Source: Taenia hydatigena (Eukaryota; Platyhelminthes; Cestoda; Cyclophyllidea; Taeniidae). From it: a stretch of DNA of 64,000 nt. Each line of letters begins with the position of its first letter. Position 1 is the first letter of the stretch. Position numbers and translations under genes: made by a program. The notes under the pieces were generated by a model that saw only the letters and a list, made by a program, of their open reading frames with translations, was not told where the DNA came from and searched no databases. The DNA lies in NCBI GenBank assembly GCA_036345935.2, contig JADWOT020000003.1, forward strand, positions 9,474,134-9,538,133. The letters run 5' to 3'. Below are positions 24,961-37,319 of this stretch, piece after piece.

Positions 24961-26200
24961 AATGAGCGACTTCACTGTGTTGTTCCACTTGTCGTGGAAT
25001 ACAGGGTACTTGCAATTTTGCTTAAGTCTTACCTCAACACTCACCTGTCTCTAAGAAATCGTAGTGGCTTCACAGTGTCGTCCCAGAAGTCACCACCTTT
25101 CCTAATGCTTTCACACGCTTTCATTACAAATGCGTAACATTAAGAACACATTTTACGTGTTTGCGACATCTAGGTAAGCAGGAGGCATTGAAGTACTTAC
25201 CCACGTGTAATAAACACTCTGAGATGCAAGATGGTAGGAGCTGTTGCTCCTAAGTGGTCTTACAAACCGTAGCACTGATGTGAGATGAAATGATAGGAAA
25301 ATTGGCTTTTGCATGGTGAGGAGACAGCTAGTTGAACCGACTTGCAGCCTATCCACAATTGCAACTATCAGCTGCGTCGCATGGACAACTCGGCTGCCAA
25401 CACACCCCAACCTACTTGCATTGGCGGCAATTCTGATCTGTCTCAATCTACGCATCATCATCTTCTACACCCACTAAGGTCGAATGTACTTGGAGGAGAT
25501 GTCTGGAGGTAGAACGAAGTCCTGTGGCAAGAAGCTCAAAGTTGTAGATGAAATGCTACAGGAAGCATCTGTACCAAACCAAGTTACTCATTTAGGAAGC
25601 AAACTATGGTGTCATGTTCTGCCTGTACGAAAGTGAATTAATTTAATTAAAGAGTTTAGAGTAAGATGGCTTTGTTGGCAAATGAAATAACTGAAAAAAG
25701 TAATTTTGTCCTTATCTGCTAGCATCTGCTAAAGGAGATGAGTTGAGCAAGCCCGTTGAAGTAGGAGAAACTGCTTGCAAAGCATTGATCAGTGGGACGA
25801 CGTGGGAGGCGCACAATGTCAAACGACTGCTTCATCAGAAAAGTGAAAACACAACTTGTCGCGCATTCACTTCACTTAGTACCAGCATGACTGTGAAGGA
25901 GAATATGTATTGCTAAGCGTAAAGACAGCGAAAGATCAGCGGTTGGAGGAAGGAGTGTGAGCAGCTCTTGTGTGCGTATGCGTGGAGAAGATCTTCACGT
26001 GGAAAGGTTCTCGTCATAGCATGAAATTTGATGGTTCCCAGTCTAGTGGCTTCGCCTGCACATGCAACAATCTCAAGTTGACAGACCTCTTTTCATTTAA
26101 CTACAAAGTCACGAAGAATATTGGTGATTTATTGAGAATTTGAGGCATGAATTTGCATAATGTTTGGTGAACTGTTCTGTTCTGGATGGCTCAAAATGAG
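24960..26200 (-). repeat. X block, inverted copy
   Basis: Reverse complement of X: 24,970-25,350 matches 42,190-42,560 inverted, and 25,440-26,130 matches 28,340-28,980 inverted. It includes the recurring GTGTGCGTATGCGTGGAG at about 25,970. Confidence 0.75.
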
Positions 26201-26660
26201 TAAAACATGCGCAAGCATTGTGGATTTGGCATTGGGTTGGACACAGCTCCCAAATCTTAACAAAACTTCATTCATTGCATTATTCTCGTCCCTCTTTTCT
26301 CTCTTATCACTTTTCTTGACTTAGCAACCGGCTATTGAATTATTTAATGCAATGTCCCTGAGTACAGAGCTACGTCCTCCAAATTAATGAATGAAAGGCA
26401 GTTGAAGGAGGTTCGCTCGAAGCAGTGACAACTCATCGCCGTGCCTCCTAATGCTTACTCAAGCTTCCGGGTGAAAGGGCCTCCGCGTGAGACTCAAGAT
26501 GGTTGATTTAATTGTTAACACGTGCCATTCCTCTTGACTTGGTGCAAAACTCGGCATTTTAGTGAATCGCTTGGAGACAATTAATCGCCTAAAGAAATTG
26601 AAAATTGAAAAGATATAAATGCTCCTCCACCTTGAGTATAATTTGAAGGACTACTGTCTT
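26200..26660 (-). repeat. R terminal block (T), inverted
   Basis: Shares its sequence with 56,780-57,235 on the same strand, including GAAGGAGGTTCGCTCGAAGC (26,403) and TTGATTTAATTGTTAACACG (26,502). The match stops exactly at 26,659, at a perfect short inverted repeat. Confidence 0.7.
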
Positions 26661-26674
26661 GAATTAAGACAGTA
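26652..26674. other. Perfect 9-bp inverted repeat at a repeat boundary
   Basis: Arms TACTGTCTT (26,652-26,660) and AAGACAGTA (26,666-26,674) flank GAATT. The left arm overlaps the last bases shared with the other T copies (57,235 and 47,877), and similarity ends at that point. Confidence 0.65.
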
Positions 26675-27103
26675 AAGTAGGGAAAGAGCTTTCTGCTGTT
26701 AGCGCAAGTGCGACCGACCCGTTCATCGCCTAAACCCTTCAGTCACACTTTCATAAGCAAACATTATTTCAATTTGGATCACTTTAATTCACATTTACCT
26801 GTCTTCTAACATTTAATCAGATTTAGCTGTGCGGATATAATTGTAATGATTGCATGTCACTGATGTGTAGCTTTCACTTGCGTGTGGGCGTCAATCAACA
26901 GTTTTACCAAAGCATGCCTTTCATTGGCATCGTGGATAGCGTAAAAGCATTTCTATTGCCATTCAAAGGATGAGCGATGGCTTTGTTCAAGCATTCACTT
27001 CTTTATATTCGTGCGCGTTTATCTTAATTTTAAAAGGCAAGCACATTTTCCTCTAAAATTATTATTTTGATCTGCAGCATACAATGATACAATGATACAC
27101 TCA

Positions 27104-28255
27104 GATCTCGTTGCAGTTATCCAGGTTACCCAGTAGCATTGGTAAGTCAACAGAGGCAGCAAGGAGCTGGCTAGCTGGCTAGCTAGCCTTGAAGCGTTTG
27201 TCAGGGTGCCAAGGACGTAAATGTGGCACATGACAACCGTTGCAACGGAATCATCCTTGCCATCGGATCATATACTTCACCATGTATAGTGACTAGTGTA
27301 GCATCAGCTTCTCACGTATACCGAAGAGTCCTTTTCACGCAATTGCGTCACTTCGTAAGAAGTGCTTCAGTAACGTCCCTTTGAACGCAGCTTACTTCGT
27401 CATTTGATTACTGATGACAGATGAGTTTACTGATAACAGCTCACCCTCCTCCACAAGCACTGAGTAGTCACACTCAGTGATCACGCATGGCCGTAATGAT
27501 GTCATTGCCCTTTTTAACTCACATTTCCATCTCTCCATTCTTCTATGCATAAACTCGCCACAGCTTGGGGTGAATAGCACAGGACAACATTCGAATACAA
27601 TAATAAAATGGAATGGCTTTTTCTACCTGATAATATGTACCGCAGTCTAGCTGATCAGAAACTATTTAGGAACTGACTGGTATCAAGAGGAAAATTGTTG
27701 CTGTAAGCGCTATCTCAGTGTAGATGAATACTCAGTCTTTCCTTTGAACGTCTTATCAAATTAGTGCATCATGAACATGTGGTTTCGGGCTAGCAAGATG
27801 GAGAGGTAGAGGCGCAGCAGAAGACTCTAAATCCTTGCATGATTGTAAGGTTTTAGCTAGTGAGGTTATCCGCAAGTTGTTAAATCCAGTGAAAGGCATG
27901 CATTTATCTCACTGCACTGATGACAATCACAAATCGTCTCTTCTCAAGGCGGTGATCTGATAGATGGTCTATTCTCCCAAAAGAAGTCAGTCCGATGTGT
28001 GGACAGGAGGAACATGCAGATGAGCTTTCTGACTTCAAACAACAGCTCCACCTTTACCGATGGAAAGGGACAAGAAATGACTACACGGTTAAATCGCGAA
28101 TGCAACGATCGTAACAAACCGAAGTAGATTGGTGGAGCTGAGGCAATGCAGATGATCAAGTTGCTGAAGGCTCATGTTCATCCTGTCGGTGGTGACAGTC
28201 TGCGTCGTCAGAGGAGTGCGGTAACCTACCTTCGCCAGTAGGCTGAGAAGAGAAA
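27104..28255 (+). repeat. Young 1.1 kb direct repeat, copy 1
   Basis: Nearly the same sequence recurs at 60,043-61,107 on the same strand, clearly closer than any other pair in the window. A 62-codon minus-strand frame (27,392-27,580) is matched by 60,268-60,465 over its core, but the differences change residues as often as not. The copy has a local expansion of CTGGCTAG units at 27,166-27,188. Its right edge falls at the N at 28,256. Confidence 0.85.
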
Positions 28256-28256
28256 N
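28256..28256. other. Ambiguous base at a repeat edge
   Basis: A single N lies at the last shared base of the 1.1 kb direct repeat. It may be an assembly join or an unresolved difference between copies. Confidence 0.9.
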
Positions 28257-30793
28257 TCTTCTGACAAACTAAGTTTGTAGTTCACCAAGCATTCTGCAAA
28301 TTTATTCGTTCGGTCCTCAATAAACTATCAATCTTCCCACGGTTTTGTCGTCAATTGCACAGGAAGGAGTGGCAATTTGAGATTGTTGCTTGCGTGAGGG
28401 AAGCCATTTGACTGAGAACCGTCAAATTGCAGTGCTGTGACGAGAACATTACCACGTGACAGACGTCTGCACGCATACGCACCCAAGAGCCACTCACCCT
28501 CCTCCTTCCAATCGCTCATCTTTTGCTATCTCTGTATTTAGGAAGACATATTTTGGCTTACAATCATGATGATACTAAGCAAACTGACTTCGCAACAAGT
28601 TCTGTTTGCTTTCCTGACGAGGTAGCCGTTTGATTTTGTGTGTATCTCACTGCCAGTCACTACTCAATGCCTCCGATGCGATTTTACTTATCTGAATGAT
28701 TCTGCTTAAAGTCTATGCTTTAGTAGGGCTAACAGGGCAGGACAAAATTAGCTTCCATCATTAAGTCCATTTATTGGCTAGTAAGCTCTGAACACTTTAT
28801 TTTACCTATTTTACTTCTCCGAAAATCACTAGTTTGACCTGATGCGGATGTTCCTCGTAGGGGTTTATCTACATCTTTGAGATTCTTCGCACAGGACGTC
28901 GCCCTGACAACATACATCTTCTTGTAAGTGCATTGGGCTTTGATTGGTGGAAGCGATAACAATACGCAGACTTAGACAAGTCGGAATCACCACCAATGCA
29001 AGTGGGTGAGAGTGCGTGTAGGCAGTCAAGCAGGCCATTCAACGCAGCTAATAGATGCGGTTGTGGAAAAGCTGCATGTCAGCTCAATTAGACGCCTTCT
29101 TCCTATGCAAAGACCTGCTTCCCTACCATTTTATCTGGAATCAGTGAAAACATTTGTGTGTTCACCTAAGAATTAAGAGCTTCTCACATATTTCACCTCG
29201 AAGTATCTATTAGATGCGAGGAATTCCGTGTCTCCTGCTTACTTAAGTGTCGCATACTTATCAAGTGTGGGAGAAATGGTAACTTCTGAGGTGACAGCGT
29301 GATACTATCAGAATTTCCTTGAGGCACTTTCAGGCAAAAGCTGAAGTGCCCTGTATTCCACGACAAGTGGGACATCACGGTGAAGTGGCCAAAATTAGAG
29401 GAGAACTGAATAGCAGACTTCTTTTCAGGTCAGATGGCGGGTTATTTGCACCCTTCAGTCTTTTTGCATAGTGTTCAATTTTGCCAAAGAACGCTGCACA
29501 CTCTACACTATCGCCTGGCCTGCTTCTGCCACGAACTTTCTAATTGGAAGCGTGACCATCATCCTGCGGACGACTTTTCTTATTACGACTGGCACACCAT
29601 CAAGAGCACAATTAGTTTTCTATGGTACACGGCAAGAACGGATACCCTGAAGAAGCTTGCTCATAAAACATTGACCACGATGCTGGACATTTTGTCTCAT
29701 ACTTTATTGAACACAGAGAACAGCCTTAAACAACGCTGATGTCCATTAATGCAGTAGAGAGACTCTCTTAGCCGTTCAACGAAGGGACTAACATTAGTGC
29801 TTGAATCCACTCACCGATATCTCTACGTGCCTTTGCGTGACACATCGGTGCAGAAAGTTTGGACACACAAAATTAGTCCGTGCAAATTGTGGGCAAGTGG
29901 AGTAAGCACTGCAACTCAGCTTCCCCCATTGCCGTCGACAAATAGTGCCTCGAAACATTCCTAACAGATTTTAACATAATAACTAAAAAGTGAACTTTTG
30001 CTCCAAGCCAAGAGGAAATGTCATTGTTGGCAATTAAACTAAATCTATTGAGCGGTATTTGAAGGCCCGTTCAGCCAGAAGTTTGAGTAGGCATTAGGAG
30101 ACACAGCGACTACGGTTGTCGCTTTTTCGAGTACACCTTCACTAACTTCCACTCGTAAATTATTTGAGGAGCAAATCTCTCCTCTTAGGAACTTTTGATT
30201 TTTACTTCGCCTTAAGACTTCTAAGTGAAGAGAAAGGATTGAGGCGGGAGAGGGTGTTTAGGTTGATGCAAGTAATGAGGTAATGTTGGGATTTGGGATT
30301 TGTGTGCGCCTTCAAGTCTGTCAGCCTTAACTCAACCTGTAGGCTTGCAAAATTTGCACTGCTTCATTTCTATTTCAAGAACATGTCTTTTGGAATTGAA
30401 CTAATTTACAAGGAAATGCGTATTTCATTTGAGATCAAAAGGCCTGAATTGTAGGGTATGTTAATCCTTCATTCATTGTGCTTTCACTATGTACCTGCTT
30501 GATGTTTTGCGTTTATTTGCACACAAATTCAGACCTTAAATGCCACATCTTCCCACGTTTATTCAGTCAGATCCAATTATAATGACACCGGGACATACAA
30601 TAGGGGCATAAAAAAGTACTAAGGCAGTCTTGGGTGGATAAAGCGGTAAGGTGCACCAAAGGAATCAAATCGAGTCGGAGCAAAGACAGTCAGGCGCTGA
30701 CATAGCTGATTTCACTGTATGAGCACACATTGCTACTGGAGCGATGTTTTCACTGCTCTCGTGACTTACGTTGAAGTATACTCGAAGCGCGAC

Positions 30794-30800
30794 TATAAAG
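30794..30800 (+). promoter_or_regulatory. TATA-like box of R7
   Basis: TATAAAG follows the family motif ACTCGAAGCGCGAC and precedes TGGGCC. The position is fixed across R copies. Confidence 0.45.
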
Positions 30801-31275
30801 TGGGCCTCAGCACAACAAAATGGCAGTGAGTGGCGACGGAGGATGAAAGTGGAGAGGCTGTTTCCGATGTGGATGGATATATTTGTACCGATTCGCTGAT
30901 TGCCTTGAGGAATCGGACAAATCGTTGTGATGGCTTTAGTCAAGTAAAATGAGAATGCGTTTTCTGGGTCGCAAGAATTAGTGCATCAGTTGTTCTCCAT
31001 TCGGATATGCTTGACTTGAAAGGCAAGGAGCTAGCTAGAATGTTGGTAAAGATGGAGGGACGACCGCAGTGGGGTGGGCAGGGAAGTGAAAGTCGTTTGC
31101 ATACAAGGCTTCGTTGGTTTAGCGCACCCCAAGTCTTATGTTCATTGCTAATCATGCATTCCACATTTGCTATGCCCTCTTCCTCTTGTCACAATGTCAG
31201 CACCCACTTAGCCATTCCCATAATTTTAACTTTTATTGCCTCAGTTTGGTTTGTTTCAACCAAATCCAGTCTTTC

Positions 31276-31381
31276 CGTCAGCTGATCTGCAGTACAGGTT
31301 TTATGTCACTGTGCACTGCTGACGAAAATCAAACGCGATTGTAATTGAAAGGGTGCTATCAGTGCCCGATTTTGCAATCAC
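31276..31381 (+). other. Two-hairpin module in R7
   Basis: Hairpin 1 has arms CGTCAGC and GCTGACG (31,276-31,324). Hairpin 2 (31,335-31,381) keeps a GGGT...GCCC apical stem, with outer arms partly decayed. Confidence 0.5.
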
Positions 31382-31689
31382 ATATCTTTATCCATCTGTC
31401 ATTGCTTTTTTCACTGGCGTTGTTCAGATGTCGTGTGCTTGCGTCATGAGGTATTCACTCCGAGCGTAAATGCGTGGCAGGAATTCGAACTGTGAAGTTG
31501 TGGAGTGGGATGATACGAGTTCTTTATTCGCATTCAGCAACTACGACCACTAGCTCTGCCAGCCTTCAAGCAGCATGTCGTCGTGAATTGGAACGTCTTT
31601 TACGACGCCTGCTAAAAAGGTACGTGCAATACCAAGGTCAGTAGGAATTTTGTGTTGGTTCGATAACGGACCAACTCTCCTTTTACAAA

Positions 31690-31893
31690 TTTAGCTGCGA
31701 TCTGCGGTAGTGCGTTCAATGCTTCGAATCGTTGCATTGCTCGGTCACCTTGGATTAGGCAGGTGAAGTAGATATGTTGCAAGTAACGATGGATGTGGTG
31801 GTGGTTGAGGCAGTCGGGCTGACACTCAGTGGTCACTAAGGTCGTTGATTGAATGATTGTGAAGCTAGTTAATGGTGGTAAGTATCCAGGCAT
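31690..31893 (-). pseudogene. Open tail segment of R with shared reading frame
   Basis: The minus strand reads HRYLQHIYFTCLIQGDRAMQ followed by RFEALNALPQIAAKF. The plus strand at 45,801-45,960 reads the same frame with few changes, and 17,470-17,545 retains AMQRLKAFHALPQIVASFLK. Three open copies suggest that the R tail once coded. No known domain recognised. The first two are sister copies, so the independent support is limited. Confidence 0.3.
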
Positions 31894-32109
31894 TGTGCTT
31901 AACCATTTTGCGCATGCGCATACAGGACCTACTTATTTTCCCTTCCAATCGCTCAGCTTTTAATATCGTTAGAATTAGCAAGACTCAGTGCACTTTTACA
32001 ATTAAACTAATATGGAACAGAAATGACTGCTCGATAAGTTTCGGTTCCACTCCTCATAGAGTAGTCGTTCAATGCTCCGTGTGTGTAAGGCAGCATTAAG
32101 TGGAACGAA

Positions 32110-32900
32110 TTGAATTGGAGAGAGGGCAATTAGGTGTTGACATAGCTGGCTTCGCTGCATGAATCCACATCGCTACTGGAGCGATATTTTCACTCCTCTC
32201 GTGACTTCCGTTAAAGAGTACTCGGACCGAGACCATAAATAGGAATTCGCAAAGTAGTTAGCAGTGGGATAGGATGACAGAGCAAAGTAGGGAAGATGCA
32301 TTTGATGTGGATGAATGTGTTGGTACGTAGTGATGCTATTTGTGGACTGGCTCGTAACATCGGACAAACAGTTGTGATCGCCTGTAAAGCAAAGTCAGTG
32401 ATTTTAGAAATCCTTTAGATTAGCCGATTGTGTGTGATCTGATAAGCTTGATCTAGAAGGGCAGGTCTGTGCTAGAATTGAAATGAAGGTGGATGATGTG
32501 TCGGACATGCTGCAGTGCGGTATTGGAGGAAGTCAACACCGTGTGTTTACAAGGCGGTGTTCGTTCGGCACGGCCAAGGTGTTATTTCCATCGTCGCCTA
32601 CGCCGATCGTAAAGAATCAAATTTTAATTTTTATACCTTCTGTTTTTCTAACTCCAGCATTCATTGTGTTTTCGTCAGCTCCTCTGTGGTGAAGGTGTTC
32701 CATCACTGCTTTTAGCTGACGAACATCAAATGAAATTGCAATTGAGTGGGTGCTGTCATTATCCGACGTTGCAATCGCATATTTTTCTATTCATTTTTAC
32801 TGCTGTCTATCGAATTGTCTCGTCCCTTGCTCGCTCAGACGTTGTATATTTCTACATCTGAGCTGGCAGAGTGACGCTATTAGGGTTTGCTTAAGGCAGG
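32110..32900 (+). repeat. R-family copy (R8)
   Basis: TATA core at 32,140-32,300 (CATAAAT at 32,234-32,240), spacer to 32,600, and hairpin module at 32,673-32,778. After the module it joins a block shared with 2,180-2,290 rather than the normal tail. Confidence 0.7.
32673..32778 (+). other. Two-hairpin module in R8
   Basis: Hairpin 1 has perfect 8-bp arms CGTCAGCT and AGCTGACG (32,673-32,721) and inner arms GTGGTG/CATCAC, pairing with one G-T. Hairpin 2 is weaker here. Confidence 0.55.
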
Positions 32901-33490
32901 TGAGTGTTCATATCAAGGTGGGGCAAAAGTACAACATGTTGAAGTCCCTCGCCTTGACAGAACACAAAATAACGACTCGTTCCCATAAACTTGCATTCGA
33001 AGCAGCAAACAGCCATTTGTAATGGCAATTAAATGCCTCCAAGTAAAAGTTAATACATCTATCCGATGCCACCGCTGCCTGCATAGGTAAGATGAAAGTC
33101 GCACATTCTCAGTCGATCAGCAGAACCTTCAGTTGTGGCAGTCACCTCGTTAATCAAGAATAGAGGAGAGCAGAGGCGGTGTAGAGCGCACAAAATAGTG
33201 CCTTAATTCCCAACTTTCCGCATAACCTAAAGTTACGAAACTCTTTAAATGTAGACTATGAATTGTCTTCTGCACCCTAAAACTTTCATTTCCCACAAAC
33301 TGTTGCCCAATTTCGTGGGTCTCTCGTCTTCCAGCAGTCAAACTGGTGCCACCAGCACACTTCTTTGCGAATTTTACAACCAGGAATATGAAGCTGAAGT
33401 AGATCTACACCTCCTCTGAATGAGTGCATTTGTACATCCCTTGAATCAACTGGGTGAGTGAAGTGCCATTTGATGAGAAGGAGGCAACAC
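32900..33490. other. Mixed short repeat pieces
   Basis: Fragments with partial similarity to X and V blocks. I see no gene; the short frames at 33,150-33,501 are not conserved elsewhere. Confidence 0.3.
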
Positions 33491-33539
33491 GCAAGTGCCA
33501 CACTGGCTTGGACTGCCCCACGCCGAGGTGACGAGTCTG

Positions 33540-34540
33540 CATAGCAACGAAGAATGCAAAAGAAGGTGTAATCAAACCAGAAGTGCTTGCTGGAAAAGAA
33601 GCTCAGTTGTATGTGTAGACGTGGGAATTATTGCGGCAAGTGAAATCCAACACGGCATCTGCATCACTTCATTTCAAGCTACGATGCTTCCTCCTCTGCA
33701 ACTTAGAGTTTCCAAAAATTCTTGGACTGATCCCAATCGCATCAGCACCATTGATACAGAATTCTTATTTGATTCCAAAATTGATTATTCTAAAAGATCC
33801 AAATTTTTCTTTAACAGAATCTGCAACCTTAGAAATTGGCTGTGGACAATGGGTATTCAGTAAAAAGGACAAACGCAATAAGTGCGCGCTTTGCGTCACA
33901 AACAGCTCATCAATCACTCAAACTAGGATTGTATTAACTACCCAGTATCAACCCGACGATCCGAACCATCAAATTTCTTCCTTTGCAGTGCACACCACTT
34001 CCACCTGCCTATTGAGGAAGACTCGAGCCTAATCTGTGCCACAACGAAGCAACGATTAAAAACTTATCACACACACACGATGGATATCAATTGATTCCTT
34101 CTGAAGCAGGATAAAATTTGGTCAAAGCTGCGCTTCAATGTAAGGTAAGACAACGTTGAATTCTTTCATAACGACGATAACCTGAGTCAAAAAGGCGCTT
34201 GAATTCACAACGACATGATGCCTAGAGACCGACGAGGTTGGTGGGGTGTGTTGACGACCACGCGCCACATAATCAATTCCTGCCATCGCACAACTCCATA
34301 GTTGGGCTTGCTGCCACGCCTTTACTGTGGGTGTGAATACCCTGCAAAGTAGGTACATCACATTACGTCCATTGTGATTTCCGATTCCCAACAAGACTTC
34401 ACTAATTGCATTAACCAAATTTCTCTCTTCTTTCCCATACTCCTTAGAAGCCAGGTTCATAGAAAGGAAGCTGAGGGAGGTGTACTCGAAGCAGAGATGA
34501 TCCTGATAGCCTTGCCTTCTGACAAGACTTGAGACAGTTG
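33540..34540 (-). repeat. R-family copy (R9), internally deleted
   Basis: Contains the R tail (33,540-34,370), then jumps straight to the terminal block (34,380-34,540, GGAGGTGTACTCGAAGCAG at 34,472). The hairpin module and TATA core are missing. The two overlapping plus-strand frames at 33,495-34,032 lie in this tail and have no domain. Confidence 0.6.
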
Positions 34541-34789
34541 ATTGAACTTATCCCAGGGGCAATTTCAACAGACAAGAGGAAAAGTGACTGCAATAATTTA
34601 CTTAGAAAATGTTACAAATGTTTTATTGCACCAGATATTGAAGGAGAGTTGCAGACTTGGGTCCAGAGAACGTCATTCTGCGGTAACTAATTCTTGCGTG
34701 TCCATAAACGCTGCATCGGTAAGTCGTCATCGGCATGTGGGGATTTCGGCGAGTCATGTGCTTTCCGTCCCTGGGTTAATTTGGTCAAC

Positions 34790-35660
34790 TACTAAAAGTT
34801 TTTCCACTTCAACGGTATAAACGTCTCTTCATTCGATAAAAAGGCATTGACATTGCCTAGAGCTGTCTCCTGCTTACTCTGCGGTGTGGGTATCTTGTCA
34901 CAGTTATTTAGCTGACGCAAGTCACACGCTGTGGTAATTGAATGGATGCCATCAGTACCCAAAGTTGCGATAGCGCATTCTTTTTTAATTTTGTCTGACT
35001 TTTCCAAGGAACCACGCTGACATTGTTGAAACTACAAGGGACGTGATATGATGGAATAACGCCACGAAGAGCTCACAGCAACAGTAAATGCGTGGCAGCA
35101 AGTCCAACTGTAGAGGTATGGAATGAGAGGAAGCGAGTTTTGGACTCCTTGCGCTAGGCTACACTACAAACTCTGTCGGTCTCTATGCAGCGAAAGTCGG
35201 TAGAAATTTCGTAGTGGTTCGACACCGTCTTCTCCAACATTGGCACGCACAATTACAAAGCCGCTTTGACGGGATAGACCCTCTTTCTAAGTAATTGGCC
35301 ACAACTAATTATTCCGAAGGTTGAAGGTCTGATTTTGCTGACGAATCTAAGTTTTATGGGCAGCCAGCTCGGAAACGAACAGCAGTGCTCTGCTAATGGT
35401 GCTAATGTGATGGAAATGAGGTGAAGAAATTTCACTAGCACTAAGTGGCAGAGGAGTTGGTGTAGGTGGTCTGAAATGAAGTGATGTAGGTGCTGTGTGA
35501 GATTTGACCTGACTCAATAGCTTTCGTGTTTACGTTTGATGTTGGATCCCATGTTCAGCATGCTCTTCTGGTTTCGTGTCCCTGGTGCGCTTGATTACGC
35601 TTTTATTTGCATTCTTCGTTGGTACACTTGCCACGGAGACTCGTGATCTCGTCGTAAGGC
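34790..35660 (+). repeat. R-family copy (R10), 5'-truncated
   Basis: Begins just upstream of the hairpin module, of which only the right arm of hairpin 1 (GCTGACG, 34,911-34,917) and part of hairpin 2 remain. The tail follows: TAAATGCGTGGCAGCAAGTC at 35,086, then the far tail to about 35,660. Confidence 0.6.
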
Positions 35661-36260
35661 GGTCATCATCATCCCCAATTATACCTTCTCATAGATGGCG
35701 CATAAATTATCAATGCGCTTTATTTCCACTTTCTCGATTGTGTAGAACGCACTGATTTGGCAACCACAACGCAAAAAGACAAAAGTTGACGTTGGTAGAG
35801 TTTGAGTAATTCAAGCGATAGGACTTGGAAGACAATCAACAACCGAAGGATTTTGCACTCTGCCACACCTCTTCGACATGCGCGTCATTGCTAACTACTT
35901 ATTGGTTTCAAGCCTTTCCTCTCTGTTAAGTAAGTAAAGTGGTGGTCTTAGGTTCTTCTTATACAAGACCTTCGCGCAGTAAGTGAGGATTGCATTGCTG
36001 CTGCACGAGAGGGTGGGAAAGACAGTGAGATGTAATGAATATGAACCTCCAGATAGCATATCACATGGAAATCCTTGAGGCTTAGTCTCTACTTGTCACG
36101 AAGCAATCAATTTGGGAGCCATAAACTTGACCAAATGTAATACGGCGAGGGGAAGTAAGATCTTTAGAGAGTTTTCGTTGCAAGGCAAGGTACTTGCATA
36201 GGATTGGCCATTTATTGACAATATATCTGTGTCACGCCTATTCGACGGCATTGTAAGCCA
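35660..36260. other. No gene seen
   Basis: AT-rich sequence without a repeat match I could place and without a meaningful frame. Confidence 0.3.
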
Positions 36261-37190
36261 CAGAGCATGTCACCGAGCCAACGAAATACTGAGATCAAAC
36301 GGTTTACACATCACCCAGTACCCAACCGTATCATGATTGAGACAACATTGGTTTTAACCGACATTCTGGCAAGTTTCTTGCTTTTTCTAATAAAGTGCAT
36401 CAGAACGGACGACAACTGCTGCATCAATTGTAATCGAAAATCAAGCCTTTAGTTCCACCTGATTTAAGCACTCACAATAGTTAATCTGATGCTTTCAGAC
36501 ACTCAGCGAATTGCATCAGGTGACAGACACCTATTTATTTACATCGGAAGCAACCTCTTCACTTTACTCTCGCGTCTGCTCTCCCTGTTCGCCGCTGTGC
36601 TCGGGTCCGTTTTATGATCTCGGTGCTAGTACACTTCGGCAGAGGTGACAAGAGGAGTGAAAATATCACTCCAGCGACAATGTGAGCTCATACAGTGAAG
36701 TGGCTCTGCCAACACCTACCTGTGCTCTTTACCAACTCCACTTCTTATCTTTGGTGCTGACTTACCTTCCCATCCATCTAACGCTGCTTCAGTGTGTATT
36801 GGTCTATGCCACGGAATGTGATTTTCGGTGTCCTTTTTAATGCATCATACAAGTGGAAATGGCCTTGCTGAATGCAGATAGAAAGATGTTGCTTTTACAA
36901 ACTTTAAGTGTGTGAAGGGGCTCAAAATATCTAGCACAATGAGATGAAGGGCCTGCACGCTCTACAATTCTGACCATCTGTATGAAGTTGAATGCCCGTT
37001 TCCTGGTAAATTTGCTCCCGATCAAGACATTTTCTCCAAAGACAAATGAGACAAGGAAACTCTTGATTGCTAACTGGCTAAGACAAGGCCGACAGTGTCC
37101 GAGTGAGGCATAGGCTGAAATACCAAAACAGTTTCCGACTGCATGAAGATCATTTACCTTCCTTGTCTTATATCCATTTTCGCTGGTTTA
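36260..37190 (-). repeat. R-family copy (R11), inverted
   Basis: Spacer end, TATA core (TTTTATG at 36,610-36,616, read on the minus strand as CATAAAA) and head to 37,150. The hairpin module is not present on this side. Confidence 0.65.
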
Positions 37191-37319
37191 GAAGCTCTAA
37201 GGCAAAGTGTAAACAAGAAACTACTGGGAGAACCGTTTAGGTCTTTTAAGTAAATCACTGAAGTGCAGTTGAAAAAGGCATTGAACAAACACTTGTGAAC
37301 GCCTAAGGGAAGGGAGAAA

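Larger units (their letters stand above)
28260..31900 (+). repeat. Composite repeat, partner of the 45.7-49.4 kb inverted copy
   Basis: An X block (28,330-29,480), an extension (29,480-29,740) and a nearly full-length R copy (R7, 30,080-31,900) form one unit that is repeated inverted at 45,720-49,430. TATAAAG is at 30,794-30,800, the hairpin module at 31,276-31,381 and the tail at 31,440-31,890. This is the best place to read the full R order. Confidence 0.8.

Noticed and set aside
27166..27188. CTGGCTAG tandem units as a minisatellite
   Set aside because: Only about three units and absent from the sister copy beyond one unit; a small local expansion.
31319..31330. CTGACGA resembling a hammerhead ribozyme core
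   Set aside because: Most copies have CTGACGG, and the required GAAA and cleavage triplet are not in place.
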